From assembly GCA_964595565.1 (NCBI GenBank), contig CAZQQX010000006.1, positions 3,774-67,773 of the forward strand: DNA of 64,000 nucleotides, written 5' to 3'. A model generated the notes under the pieces. It had not been told where the DNA came from. It did not search any database and saw nothing but the letters and a program-made list of their open reading frames with translations. Positions 18,320 to 27,563 of the stretch are shown here, piece after piece. A program made the translations under genes and the position numbers. Position 1 is the stretch's first letter. The number at the start of each line of letters is the position of its first letter. This DNA is from JAQVEM01 sp964595565 (GTDB lineage: Bacteria > Actinomycetota > Humimicrobiia > Humimicrobiales > Humimicrobiaceae).

Positions 18320-18541
18320 TCACTTTACTATAACTACCTTTCTGGCAATATTACCCCTGTCGTCCCTGTCCAGTTCAAACTTTACTTTCTGGCCTCTTTC
18401 TAAAACCTTAAAACCTTTCATTCGTATGGCAGGGTATTCAACAAAAACATCCCCCGGTTCCTTCAGCTCCGGCTCTATAAATCCAAAACCATTTTCCGGG
18501 CTGAACCATTTTACCGTTCCTTTTAACACTGAACGCTTCAC
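18320..18541 (-). CDS. Cold-shock-domain protein
   Basis: The 73-residue protein is a single cold-shock OB-fold that binds single-stranded nucleic acid. The N-terminus GTVKWFSPENGFGFIEP contains RNP1. The RNP2 position reads DVFVEY instead of the usual DVFVHF, so one aromatic/His contact is changed. The C-terminal GQKVKFELDRDDRGNIARKVVIV is typical. It starts one base before the comF stop ends, so it is translated in the same operon as comF, and hpf follows after 80 bp. Confidence 0.88.
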   Translation of the reverse strand: MKRSVLKGTVKWFSPENGFGFIEPELKEPGDVFVEYPAIRMKGFKVLERGQKVKFELDRDDRGNIARKVVIVK

Positions 18542-19266
18542 TATGCACCCCTTGCCAGAGTCAATAAATAAATCTTATCAGCACCGGCTTTTTTTAATAT
18601 ATCGGCAATCTCCATCAACGTACTTCCTGTTGTCCAGACATCATCCACCACAAGAATATTTTTCCCGTAATAAAGAAGACAATTTTTAATTTTAAAAGCC
18701 TGTTTTATATTATTTTTTCTCTGTATCAAATTTAAGCCCTGCTGTTTTAAAACTTTTTTTATTCTTATTATATTACCAGCAAATGGGATTTTAATTAACT
18801 TTGAAAACGATTCACAGAGAACTTCCATATGCTCCCCGGGAACCGACTCTATATAGTCAATTTTCTCATATTTATAATTTCTTTCATAAGCACGCTTGAG
18901 TAACATTCCAATAATCCCCTTCAGGGCATATATTTTATTGTACTTATATTTTTTTATTATCTTTTTTATTTCCCCTCTGTATATGGTAAAGCTCCTGTGC
19001 ATGAAAAAATTAAAGCCCTCATTTTTACTTAAATTACATTTCAAACTACCCGGTGCGTTTCCATTTAATTTATTTCCTGGTAGTGGTCTGCCGCAATAAA
19101 TGCATATGTTGTCTTTGATTTCTTTAATTCTGGATAAGCATTCGCAGCACAGGAATTCAGGACTGACCCTTCCGCATACTGCGCACAATGGCGGTGCAAT
19201 AATATCTTTAAAGATATCCAATAAATTTTTATTAATCTTCTTCGGAATTTTTCTTATCAATATCAA
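18541..19266 (-). CDS. comF: ComF-family phosphoribosyltransferase-like protein
   Basis: The 241-residue protein combines an N-terminal zinc ribbon (CAVCG, CCEC, CIYCGRPL at about 28-62) with a phosphoribosyltransferase domain ending in the PRPP motif ILVVDDVWTTGST. The QQGLNLIQRKNNIKQAFKI stretch is the usual ComF motif. ComF is needed for DNA uptake in competent bacteria, though many carriers are not known to be transformable and no other competence gene is in view. There is no ATG near the N-terminus; TTG at 19266 or a TTG about 15 codons later are candidate starts, so the start is uncertain. It overlaps the upstream nucleotidyltransferase gene. Confidence 0.83.
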   Translation of the reverse strand: MILIRKIPKKINKNLLDIFKDIIAPPLCAVCGRVSPEFLCCECLSRIKEIKDNICIYCGRPLPGNKLNGNAPGSLKCNLSKNEGFNFFMHRSFTIYRGEIKKIIKKYKYNKIYALKGIIGMLLKRAYERNYKYEKIDYIESVPGEHMEVLCESFSKLIKIPFAGNIIRIKKVLKQQGLNLIQRKNNIKQAFKIKNCLLYYGKNILVVDDVWTTGSTLMEIADILKKAGADKIYLLTLARGA

Positions 19267-20377
19267 TTATCTCATTGGACATAATTTTTACACTTGGATG
19301 AATTTTTATTCCATCCTTTATAACACTTTTTGAACCTATAACAGCCTTTTCCAGAATTGATGCTTTATCTTTTATCTTCGCATTATATCCTATAATAGCA
19401 CCAATCAGAGACGCGTCTTTTCCTATGTAACCGCTACCCCATTTTATACCTCTGTACAGCACTGCCCTTTCATCTACCATCGTATTATTGCCAAGAATTA
19501 TGGGGCCAAAAAGCTTTGCATCTTTTTTTATGGTGCAGTTATCTCCAATACACACCGGCGGGATTATTATTACCCCTTCCTGAATCTTACAATTTTTTCC
19601 TATCCAGACACCTTCCTTTATTCTTTTCCCGGGAATGCTCACATTCACTTTGCCTTCAAGAGCATCAAAATTCCCCTGCTGGTATTCGTCCAGACTTCCT
19701 ACATCGTTCCAGTATTGCCTGTGCTGATACCCATAATATGTAACATCCTTATCCAGAAGATAGGGAAAAACATTTTTACCAAAATCACAGAACTTACCCC
19801 CCGGAGGCATATAATTAAATATATCCGGCTCAAAAAAATATATTCCACTATTTGCCAGATTTGATTCAGCTTCGCCACTCAACGGTTTTTCCTGAAACCC
19901 CTTTATTTGATTATTTTCGTCAATTATCACTACTCCATATTGAGAGGTGTCACCAACTTCAGTTAGCACCATGGTAGCAATACCTTCATTTTTTTTGTGA
20001 AATTTCAGTGCATCTTTTAAATCTATATCAGTCAGAGCATCTCCGCTTATAACCAGAAACGTATTATTCTCAAAAAAATCCTGCACATTTTTTACTCCCC
20101 CTGCAGTACCCAGAAGTTCTTTTTCATAGGAATACACTATGTTCACGCCCCACCTTGAACCATCACCAAAATAGTTCCGTATCTCATCCGGATACCAGTG
20201 AAGATTGCAGACAATATCCGTAAAACCATGCCGCGCCAGAAGTCTAACAATATGTTCCATAACCGGTCTATTTACTATTGGAGCCATTGGCTTTGATATC
20301 AGGTCAGTAAGCGGTCTCAATCTTGTCCCGAGACCGGCAGCAAGTATCATAGCCTTGTTTTTTTTCACTTTTATCAA
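19232..20377 (-). CDS. Sugar-1-phosphate nucleotidyltransferase with left-handed beta-helix (mannose-1-P guanylyltransferase-like)
   Basis: The 381-residue protein has a nucleotidyltransferase domain (LAAGLGTRLRPLTDLISKPMAPIVNRP at the start, SGDALTDID and EKPLSG further on). From about 255 a hexapeptide beta-helix follows (IGDNCTIKKDAKLFGPIILG...). This architecture is typical of actinobacterial GDP-mannose pyrophosphorylase (ManB/RmlA2-like), which makes the activated sugar from a sugar-1-phosphate and NTP. It begins with TTG overlapping the mtnA stop by 4 bp. A second enzyme of the same type is encoded at 26420-27535; the division of labour is unknown. Confidence 0.82.
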   Translation of the reverse strand: MIKVKKNKAMILAAGLGTRLRPLTDLISKPMAPIVNRPVMEHIVRLLARHGFTDIVCNLHWYPDEIRNYFGDGSRWGVNIVYSYEKELLGTAGGVKNVQDFFENNTFLVISGDALTDIDLKDALKFHKKNEGIATMVLTEVGDTSQYGVVIIDENNQIKGFQEKPLSGEAESNLANSGIYFFEPDIFNYMPPGGKFCDFGKNVFPYLLDKDVTYYGYQHRQYWNDVGSLDEYQQGNFDALEGKVNVSIPGKRIKEGVWIGKNCKIQEGVIIIPPVCIGDNCTIKKDAKLFGPIILGNNTMVDERAVLYRGIKWGSGYIGKDASLIGAIIGYNAKIKDKASILEKAVIGSKSVIKDGIKIHPSVKIMSNEIIDIDKKNSEED

Positions 20378-21489
20378 ACACCACTTTCTATGTTTAAATT
20401 TTTATTTCCAAAAATTTTAATAAACTTATCCTTATAAGGCGGATATATCAAGCCTCTCTCTGTAATTATAGCAGTTACGTTATCAGCCGGTGTAACATCA
20501 AAAGCCGGATTCTTTACCGGCATAAATTCCGGAATTATAGTTTTTCCTGAAATTTCTCTTACTTCTCTTTCGTCCCTCTGCTCTATAGGAATATCATCTC
20601 CGGTCTTTATTTTTATATCAATCGTTGAAATTGGAGCGGCTACATAAAAGGGTATGTGGTAAAAACGGGCAAGGATGGATAAACTCAGGGTACCTATTTT
20701 ATTTGCGGTATCTCCATTCAATGCTATTCTATCCGCACCAACTATCACAGCATCAACCTCTTTTTTTGACATAAAATATCCTGCCATGCTGTCAGATATG
20801 ATAAAAAAGGGGATTTCTTCCTGATAAAGTTCCCATGAAGTCAGTCTTGCTCCCTGGAGAAATGGCCTGGTCTCGTCCACTATTACACTGGCCAGCCTGC
20901 CCTCTTTGTTTAAACTTTTTATCACTCCAATGGCAGTGCCATATCCCGAAGTAGCAAGCGCTCCCGCATTGCAATGAGTAAGAATCTTAATTTTTTTACC
21001 CGTTTCTTTAAAAATTTTTATACCGTTCCTGCTCAGCTTAAAATTTATTTCTAAATCCTCCCTTTCAATTTCTCTGGCTTCTTCAATCACTTTTTCTCTG
21101 GTCTCATCAATTCCGAGGCCAACATGTCTGGACAGCGCGCCTCTCATCCTATCCAGTGCCCAGAATAGATTTGCGGCTGTAGGCCTGGTTTCCTCAAGTA
21201 TTTTTAGACTTTTATTTATATAACTTTTAAATTCTTTCTTACTCTTACCCCCATACCTTAACGCTGCCAGCGCAACGCCATAAGCAGCGGCAACACCTAT
21301 TGCCGGAGCTCCCCTTACAACCATATCCTTTATAGCTCTGGCAACATTCTCAGCCGAGCGGCAGTTTATGTATGTTTCTCTAAAAGGAAGTTTTCTCTGG
21401 TCCACCAGTTTTAAAACATTATTTTCCCATATGAGGGTTTTTACCCTGCTCTGTGCTTCACTGTTAGAAATTAAGTCCCGATCTCCCAT
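20374..21489 (-). CDS. mtnA: 5-methylthioribose-1-phosphate isomerase
   Basis: The 371-residue protein is an MtnA/eIF2B-like isomerase that converts methylthioribose-1-phosphate to the ribulose form during recycling of S-adenosylmethionine by-products. Signature segments are VRGAPAIGVAAAYG, ETRPTAANLFWALDRM, LTHCNAGALATSGYGTA with the catalytic Cys, VDETRPFLQGARLT and GADRIALNGDTANKIGT. The start overlaps the ahcY 3' end by 19 bp, so the two are translationally linked. No mtnP/mtnN or downstream methionine-salvage gene is in view. Confidence 0.93.
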   Translation of the reverse strand: MGDRDLISNSEAQSRVKTLIWENNVLKLVDQRKLPFRETYINCRSAENVARAIKDMVVRGAPAIGVAAAYGVALAALRYGGKSKKEFKSYINKSLKILEETRPTAANLFWALDRMRGALSRHVGLGIDETREKVIEEAREIEREDLEINFKLSRNGIKIFKETGKKIKILTHCNAGALATSGYGTAIGVIKSLNKEGRLASVIVDETRPFLQGARLTSWELYQEEIPFFIISDSMAGYFMSKKEVDAVIVGADRIALNGDTANKIGTLSLSILARFYHIPFYVAAPISTIDIKIKTGDDIPIEQRDEREVREISGKTIIPEFMPVKNPAFDVTPADNVTAIITERGLIYPPYKDKFIKIFGNKNLNIESGV

Positions 21490-22727
21490 GAGTTAAGATA
21501 TTCCTCCTGTTCACTGGTTAATCTGTCTATTTTAACTCCCATGCTTTTAAGTTTTAGCTCAGCTATTTTTTTATCAATTTCCTCAGGAACCGGGTAAACC
21601 TTTTTTGAAAGTTTTTCGCTATTTTCAAATATGTACCTTGCGCTTAAAGACTGATTTGCAAAACTCATATCCATAACACTCGCCGGATGGCCCTCGGCAG
21701 CACTGAGATTTACCAGCCTTCCCTCCGCAAGCACATATATCCTCCTGCCGTCATTCATTAAATATTCTTCAACAAAAGGTCTTACTTTTCTTTTTGACTT
21801 ACTGTTCGCATTCAAATACTTTAAATCAATCTCGACATCAAAATGTCCCGCATTTGCCAGAATCGTATTGTCCCTGCAGTTCTTTATAATTTCCTTTCCT
21901 ATGGCATTTTTATCCCCGGTTACCGAAAGAAAAATGTCTCCAATCTTTGCTGCTTCTGTAGAGCTCATAACATCAAATCCATCCAGCCTGGCTTCCAGAG
22001 CCTTCAAAGGGTCCACTTCAAGTACAATCACCGACGCACCCATACCCTTTGCTCTTGCAGCCACACCCCTGCCGCACCAGCCATAGCCAGCCACTACGAA
22101 CTTTCTACCTGCCAGCAATATATTCGTTGCCCTCAAAATCCCATCAATCGTACTCTGCCCGGTCCCGTAACGATTGTCAAAAAAATGTTTTGTCCTTGCG
22201 TCATTTACAGCAATTATCGGGTAATAAAGAACCCCCTTTTTCTCCATGCTCTTAAGTCTTATAACTCCGGTGGTGGTTTCTTCTGTTCCCCCGTATACAT
22301 CTTCCAGAAGTTCTTTCCTCTTGCTGTGAATGGTAGAGATTAAGTCTGCCCCGTCATCCATGGTAACCCGTGGTTTTGTATCAAGAACACTGTTTATATG
22401 ACTGTAATATCTCTTATTATCCTCACCCTTCACTGCAAAAACTTTTATGCCAAAATCCTTTACCAGTGAAGCAGCAACATCGTCCTGTGTGCTCAGAGGA
22501 TTGGAAGCGCATAAAGCAACTCTGGCACCCCCTGCTTTCAAAGTAATCATAAGATTCGCCGTTTCAGAAGTAACATGCAGACACGCTCCCACGATTAAAT
22601 TCTTAAGAGGCTTTTTTTTTGAAAAATCTTCTCTTATTCCCCTTAGCACCGGCATCTCTATTGCCGCCCATTCTATCTTACTTTTACCATCTCCGGCCAG
22701 ATTAATATCCTTTACATCAAATTCCAT
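21471..22727 (-). CDS. ahcY: Adenosylhomocysteinase
   Basis: The 418-residue NAD-dependent enzyme splits S-adenosylhomocysteine into adenosine and homocysteine. Visible segments are GACLHVTSETANL, GGTEETTTGVIRL, NDARTKHFFDNRYGTGQSTIDGI and the NAD-binding VVAGYGWCGRGVAARAKGMGA. GHFDVEID, AEGRLVNLSAAEGHP and the C-terminus follow. It lacks the roughly 40-residue insert of many bacterial enzymes and so resembles the archaeal and Thermotoga form. It is paired with mtnA, uniting two by-product salvage steps of SAM metabolism, inside a run of GDP-mannose genes. Confidence 0.95.
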   Translation of the reverse strand: MEFDVKDINLAGDGKSKIEWAAIEMPVLRGIREDFSKKKPLKNLIVGACLHVTSETANLMITLKAGGARVALCASNPLSTQDDVAASLVKDFGIKVFAVKGEDNKRYYSHINSVLDTKPRVTMDDGADLISTIHSKRKELLEDVYGGTEETTTGVIRLKSMEKKGVLYYPIIAVNDARTKHFFDNRYGTGQSTIDGILRATNILLAGRKFVVAGYGWCGRGVAARAKGMGASVIVLEVDPLKALEARLDGFDVMSSTEAAKIGDIFLSVTGDKNAIGKEIIKNCRDNTILANAGHFDVEIDLKYLNANSKSKRKVRPFVEEYLMNDGRRIYVLAEGRLVNLSAAEGHPASVMDMSFANQSLSARYIFENSEKLSKKVYPVPEEIDKKIAELKLKSMGVKIDRLTSEQEEYLNSWEIGT

Positions 22728-22772
22728 TAAACTTTCCTCTCCAGGCTTTTTGCCCTGTTACTTTTTCTTAAT

Positions 22773-23849
22773 TTATCTTTTATCCAGCTTTTTAAGTTCA
22801 GCTTTGAGTGATTCTATTTTTTCTACCGGACCGGGGTTAATCCCGTTAAGAAGTGCCAGATATACACTGGCTATATCCCCGAGATACATGGCCGACAATG
22901 CCTTTGCTAATTTTGACTTTCCTTCTACTGGTATTTCTATTATCTTACCTGCATTTTTACTCACCAGGCTTAAAGTTACTTCTATGCGTGTTTTCATTCT
23001 TACCCATTCCGGCCTGTCTCTAAAAACCAGGATTACAAATTTTTTTGTAGTCTCTTTTAACCTCTCCCAGCCCACAGTTTCATTATGGTTTAATTCCGAA
23101 AATTCATTGCACCAGGAAGGGGTTTTTGAATTTTCATTTAGCTCACATTTTAACCTGTATGCAATGGTGCTCAATATGCCTTCTGCTCCGTATACTATAG
23201 GAAGATAATCTGAAATCTCCAGGGCTATTTTCTTCGCAGGGTTTTTACCGGATTCCACTTCCCTGTTATACAGGCCTGCCTTTTCCCTTATCAAATTTAG
23301 CGCTTCATCAATATCGCCGGAAGGTATGTTAACCAAATCTAAATAAGCCATTGCAAGATAGGTAGGAAAGAATAAATAACCGATCGCACCTCTGGGCTGC
23401 ATCCCTGATGGTATCTTTATTATAGTTTTATCGTTGACTCTGCCAATTTTTTCCAGCCTGCCGCCCGAACATATAATAACAATCTCACATCCACGCTCAA
23501 GTGCCTGATTGGTTGCAGATATTGTTTCTTCAGTATTTCCGGAGTAACTTATGGAAACGACCAGCCATCCTTTTTTTATAAATAAAGGCAGGCTATATCC
23601 TTTAACAATTTCTACCGGTATGTAAATATCATCCCTTATTAAGGCTTTGATAATATCCCCGGCGAATCCAGAACCTCCCATTCCCAGGAAAGCGATACCG
23701 GCAAATTTTTTATCTTTTACCTTTTTCAAATCTGCACTGTCCGCAATTTTTTTTGCTTCAACCAGCTGCCGGTAAAAATTTTCTTCAGCCTCAAGCATCC
23801 CTTCTGTATCAATTTCTCTGATTTTTTTTAGATTATCAAGAACATTCAT
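22773..23849 (-). CDS. Bifunctional phosphoglucose/phosphomannose isomerase
   Basis: This SIS-domain isomerase of 358 residues interconverts fructose-6-phosphate with glucose-6- and mannose-6-phosphate. The N-terminal sugar-binding part has FLGMGGSGFAGDI and SISYSGNTEETI. The C-terminal part has CNEFSELNHNETVGWE with the catalytic Glu and His. Size and motifs fit the archaeal/actinobacterial PGI/PMI group rather than classical Pgi. Between a phosphohexomutase gene and two nucleotidyltransferase genes, it supplies mannose-6-phosphate for GDP-mannose. Confidence 0.88.
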   Translation of the reverse strand: MNVLDNLKKIREIDTEGMLEAEENFYRQLVEAKKIADSADLKKVKDKKFAGIAFLGMGGSGFAGDIIKALIRDDIYIPVEIVKGYSLPLFIKKGWLVVSISYSGNTEETISATNQALERGCEIVIICSGGRLEKIGRVNDKTIIKIPSGMQPRGAIGYLFFPTYLAMAYLDLVNIPSGDIDEALNLIREKAGLYNREVESGKNPAKKIALEISDYLPIVYGAEGILSTIAYRLKCELNENSKTPSWCNEFSELNHNETVGWERLKETTKKFVILVFRDRPEWVRMKTRIEVTLSLVSKNAGKIIEIPVEGKSKLAKALSAMYLGDIASVYLALLNGINPGPVEKIESLKAELKKLDKR

Positions 23850-23903
23850 AATACCTGCCTCTCTATAAACTTTCTTAAATTATTTTCCTGAAATTCTTTC
23901 TAA

Positions 23904-25349
23904 TTAAATTGCGCTATCAATTATTGCTTTGCCCAGTTTATGGAGATAATTTGTTTTCTCTTCACTGTCACCCTCTGCATATACTCTTACCACTGCTTCC
24001 GTTCCCGAGGGTCTTATCATCAGCCAGCTGCCGTCTTCCATAATATATTTATACCCGTCCAGGGTAACAACATTCTTTACTCCGGCTTCCTTTAGTACAC
24101 CGGGAATACCCTTTAGGGTAATAGCCTGGAGGTTCTTCTTCTGCTTTAAATCGGTCTCATAATCAATTCTGGTAAATACAAAATAACCAAATTCATTATA
24201 AATCTTCTCCAGAACCTGATTTACGGTCATACCCAGTGTGGATAATATCTCCAGAAGTTTTAATCCCATCAGCATTCCATCTCTTTCAGGTATACTCCCT
24301 CCTGCCCACAGGCCACCGCTTTCTTCACCGCCCATGATAACTCCGCCTTTCATTATTTCCTCTACTATATACTTGAAGCCCACAGGAGTGGTGACGAGTT
24401 CCAGGTTATAACGGGCGCATATCTTATCAATTGTTGATGAAAGGTTCACAGACTTTACTACCTTACCCTTTATTTTCTTTACATGTGCCAGATACCATAA
24501 AATTATAGAATACAGGTGATGGGAACTAATATAATTGCCGTCTTCCCCGAGAGCCGCTATCCTGTCGCCATCACCATCCAGGCATATTGCTAATTTATAA
24601 TCTTTATTTTTTAGAACCTCCCTGGCCTCATTCAGATTATCCCCGATAGGCTCCGGGTTTATGCCTCCAAAACCCGGGTTAAGAATTGAATGCATTTCAT
24701 AAATATTTGCCCGGCTAATTGACTTGAGGATATCAATGAATATGCCCCGGGAAGCGCCATACATCGGCTCCAGCAGCAAACTAAAATTCAAATCTTTTAT
24801 AATATCTCTGTCTATCTGGCTTAAAATATTTTCCCTGTAGGCGGACAAAAAATCAAATCCCTTTATATCAACATCATCTTCACCCTCAAAGTTTAAAGAT
24901 TTCTCATATCTTGCAATGTTCCCCATAACTTCGTCTAATTCCACTTCTATTCCCTTTATTATATCCATGGTAGCCGAGCTGCCAAAAGAACCTTTTATTT
25001 TATAGCCATTATAATAATAAGGATTGTGGCTGGCAGTAATCATAACTCCCAGGTCAGCTTTTTTATTAACTACTGCATAAGATAAAACCGGAGTGGGTAT
25101 GATTCTCTCTGAAAGATATGTTTCTATGTTATTCATGGTAAAAACACCTGCCGCCGTCCGTGCAAATTGATCCGAAAGAAACCTGGTATCATATCCCAGC
25201 ACCACGCGCGGCTTCCTTCTGCCGCCAGACTTTTTATTAAGATAATTGCTTACAGCCCGGGATACAATTTTTACTCCCCGGAAAGTGAACCTTTCAGCTA
25301 TTATCCCCCGCCAGCCATCTGTTCCAAACTGTATATTTATTTCATTCAT
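23904..25349 (-). CDS. Phosphoglucomutase/phosphomannomutase
   Basis: The 481-residue alpha-D-phosphohexomutase moves phosphate between C1 and C6 of glucose or mannose. The phosphoserine loop is TASHNPYYYNGYK near 105-117. The metal loop is CLDGDGDRIAALG, the sugar-specificity loop GGEESGG, and the C-terminal phosphate-binding motif RPSGTEAVVRVY. It provides mannose-1-phosphate to the guanylyltransferases encoded on either side. It lies 54 bp upstream of the Pgi/Pmi gene on the same strand. Confidence 0.92.
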   Translation of the reverse strand: MNEINIQFGTDGWRGIIAERFTFRGVKIVSRAVSNYLNKKSGGRRKPRVVLGYDTRFLSDQFARTAAGVFTMNNIETYLSERIIPTPVLSYAVVNKKADLGVMITASHNPYYYNGYKIKGSFGSSATMDIIKGIEVELDEVMGNIARYEKSLNFEGEDDVDIKGFDFLSAYRENILSQIDRDIIKDLNFSLLLEPMYGASRGIFIDILKSISRANIYEMHSILNPGFGGINPEPIGDNLNEAREVLKNKDYKLAICLDGDGDRIAALGEDGNYISSHHLYSIILWYLAHVKKIKGKVVKSVNLSSTIDKICARYNLELVTTPVGFKYIVEEIMKGGVIMGGEESGGLWAGGSIPERDGMLMGLKLLEILSTLGMTVNQVLEKIYNEFGYFVFTRIDYETDLKQKKNLQAITLKGIPGVLKEAGVKNVVTLDGYKYIMEDGSWLMIRPSGTEAVVRVYAEGDSEEKTNYLHKLGKAIIDSAI

Positions 25350-25388
25350 AACCCAAAACTTACTTATTAATTATTTATCAATTTATTA

Positions 25389-26354
25389 TTAAATTAGCTT
25401 TTTTAAATTATTATAATCATATTCCACCATAATCTTTACCAGCTGCTCAAACTTCGTTTTTTGTTTCCATCCCAGTTTTTCTCTTGCTTTCGTGGAATCT
25501 CCCACCAGAAGTTCTACATCAGCCGGCCGCATAAATCTTTTATCAACCTTTACATACTTCTCCCATTCAAGGTCAAGGTACTGAAAAGAAAGCTTTACCC
25601 ACTCTTTCACCGAATGCGTCTCTCCGGTACTTATAACATAATCTCCGGGCTCATCCTGCTGGAGCATGAGCCACATTGCTTCAATATAGTCCTCTGCATA
25701 ACCCCAGTCCCTCTTAGCATCCAGATTCCCGAGCAGCAGTTCATCGGCCAGCCCCAGCTTTATTCTGGCCGCTCCACTGGTTACTTTTTTGGTAACAAAT
25801 TCAAGCCCGCGCCTGGGTGATTCATGATTAAAAAGTATACCACTACAGGCGAACATATCATAACTTTCCCTGTAATTAACAGTCATGTAATGACCGTAAA
25901 CCTTGGCTACCCCGTAAGGACTGCGGGGATAAAAAGGAGTTTTTTCGTTCTGGGGCACTTCGCGCACCTTTCCAAACATTTCTGAGCTGGAAGCCTGATA
26001 AAATTTTATCTTCCTGTTCATGTGCCTCACCGCTTCCAGCATTCTTGTTACCCCCAGTCCCGTAAATTCTCCGGTCAGCACCGGCTGCTTCCATGATGTC
26101 GGCACAAATGACATCGCAGCAAGATTATAAATTTCATCAGGCTGCGATTCTTTTATAGCATCTATTATGGACAGCTGGTCAAGGAGGTCAGCCTGTACAA
26201 ATTTTATCCTGTCCTTTATATGATTTATCCTCTCAAAATTTTCCACCGAGGAACGCCTTATCATGCCATAAATTTCATAACCCCTGTCAAGCAGGAACTC
26301 TGCCAGATAAGAGCCATCCTGACCTGTAATTCCTGTTATAAGTGTTTTTACCAT
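25389..26354 (-). CDS. gmd: GDP-mannose 4,6-dehydratase
   Basis: This extended SDR (321 residues from the preferred start) converts GDP-mannose to GDP-4-keto-6-deoxymannose. It shows TGITGQDGSYLAEFLL, the NLAAMSFVPTSW segment, SSSEMFG and the catalytic YGVAKVYGHY. NHESPRRGLEFVTKK, LGNLDAKRDWGYAEDYIEAMWLMLQ and DVELLVGDSTKAREKLGWK follow. The frame reaches back to 26378, but an AGGGGAG site is placed for the ATG at 26354, which starts MVKTLITGITG. With the neighbouring Rmd-like gene it would give a GDP-6-deoxyhexose. Confidence 0.94.
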   Translation of the reverse strand: MVKTLITGITGQDGSYLAEFLLDRGYEIYGMIRRSSVENFERINHIKDRIKFVQADLLDQLSIIDAIKESQPDEIYNLAAMSFVPTSWKQPVLTGEFTGLGVTRMLEAVRHMNRKIKFYQASSSEMFGKVREVPQNEKTPFYPRSPYGVAKVYGHYMTVNYRESYDMFACSGILFNHESPRRGLEFVTKKVTSGAARIKLGLADELLLGNLDAKRDWGYAEDYIEAMWLMLQQDEPGDYVISTGETHSVKEWVKLSFQYLDLEWEKYVKVDKRFMRPADVELLVGDSTKAREKLGWKQKTKFEQLVKIMVEYDYNNLKKLI

Positions 26355-26419
26355 TATTTCTCCCCTGCCTCCACTCAATTTAAAAAAATTTTACGCTAAT
26401 TAAATAGCCGGATTCTGAT

Positions 26420-27535
26420 TTAGAAAGTAATCTGGCCTTCCATAATATCAGAATTTATACCAATCCTGATACCATTCTTTAATATGTTATTTCCCCTTAT
26501 AATGCTATTATCTCCAATAACCGAATAGTCTTCAATAATTACGTTATCTCTTACGCTCACATTATTAGAAATTATAGCTTTCTTTATGTGATTCCCCCTG
26601 CCTATCTTACAATTATTGAATATCACACTTTCAGATATCTCTGTCCCTCCTGATATCAAGCAGCTATCCCCAATTACGCCAAGGGGTAATATTCTGGCAT
26701 TTTTATCTATTTTTGTGTTCTCACCGATAACTATCGGCCCGGAGATAAAATTACTTTTTGAATACTCCGTATTCTTACCTATATATATATTCTCCATTAC
26801 TTCTTCACCGGGGAACTTAAAATCTATTTTTTTAAGCAGAACGTCCAGGTTGGCCGTTAAATATTTCATGGGTGTCCCAACGTCAATCCAGTAAGAATTA
26901 AAAATATAGCCGAAGATTTTATAACCCTTTTTCAGAACTTCAGGGAATAGCTGCCTTTCAAAGGAATATCTTTCGCATTCCGGTACAAGTTTCATTACAT
27001 GGGGCTCTATAATATATATCCCTGCATTAATTAAATCAGTTATAATTTCATCCTGCCCCGGTTTTTCCAGAAATTTCGATACCTTCCCTTCACCATCAAC
27101 AGGCACAAGGCCGTATGCCGAAGGGTCTTCAACAGGTGTCAGAGATATGGTTATATCTGCTTCTTTCTCTCTATGAAAGGCTACCATATCAGTCAGATTA
27201 ACAGACGAAAGTATATCACCGTTAAATACCATAAAACTATCATTATCTAAATATTTCTCTACATTTTTAACCCCTCCACAGGTATCAAGTGGCTCTTTTT
27301 CCTCAACAAATGTAATTCTTACTCCAAATCTCTCCCCATTTCCAAAGTAATTTTTAAAAACCTCTGACATGTAACCGGCAGAGAAAATTATATCTTTTAT
27401 ACCATGGGATTTAATCCATAGAACAAAATTTTCCATAAAAGGTCTGTTGACAAGCGGAAGCATGGGTTTTGGGTTCAGAAAAGTAATCGGGCGCAATCTC
27501 GTCCCTTCACCCCCTACCAGTATCACTGCTTTCAA
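26420..27535 (-). CDS. Mannose-1-phosphate guanylyltransferase-like nucleotidyltransferase
   Basis: The 371-residue protein starts VILVGGEGTRLRPITFLNPKPMLPLVNRP, the nucleotide-binding signature of the family. It continues with FNGDILSSVN and EKPG and ends in a hexapeptide left-handed beta-helix (from about 255: IYIGKNTEYSKSNFISGPIVIGENTKID). Together these suggest GDP-mannose pyrophosphorylase of the eukaryal/actinobacterial type. It lies between gmd and the Rmd-like gene, which use its likely product. A paralogue is encoded at 19232-20377, so one of the two may handle another sugar. Confidence 0.83.
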   Translation of the reverse strand: MKAVILVGGEGTRLRPITFLNPKPMLPLVNRPFMENFVLWIKSHGIKDIIFSAGYMSEVFKNYFGNGERFGVRITFVEEKEPLDTCGGVKNVEKYLDNDSFMVFNGDILSSVNLTDMVAFHREKEADITISLTPVEDPSAYGLVPVDGEGKVSKFLEKPGQDEIITDLINAGIYIIEPHVMKLVPECERYSFERQLFPEVLKKGYKIFGYIFNSYWIDVGTPMKYLTANLDVLLKKIDFKFPGEEVMENIYIGKNTEYSKSNFISGPIVIGENTKIDKNARILPLGVIGDSCLISGGTEISESVIFNNCKIGRGNHIKKAIISNNVSVRDNVIIEDYSVIGDNSIIRGNNILKNGIRIGINSDIMEGQITF

Positions 27536-27563
27536 TTTAGCCCCTTTCCAGTTTTATTTTAAT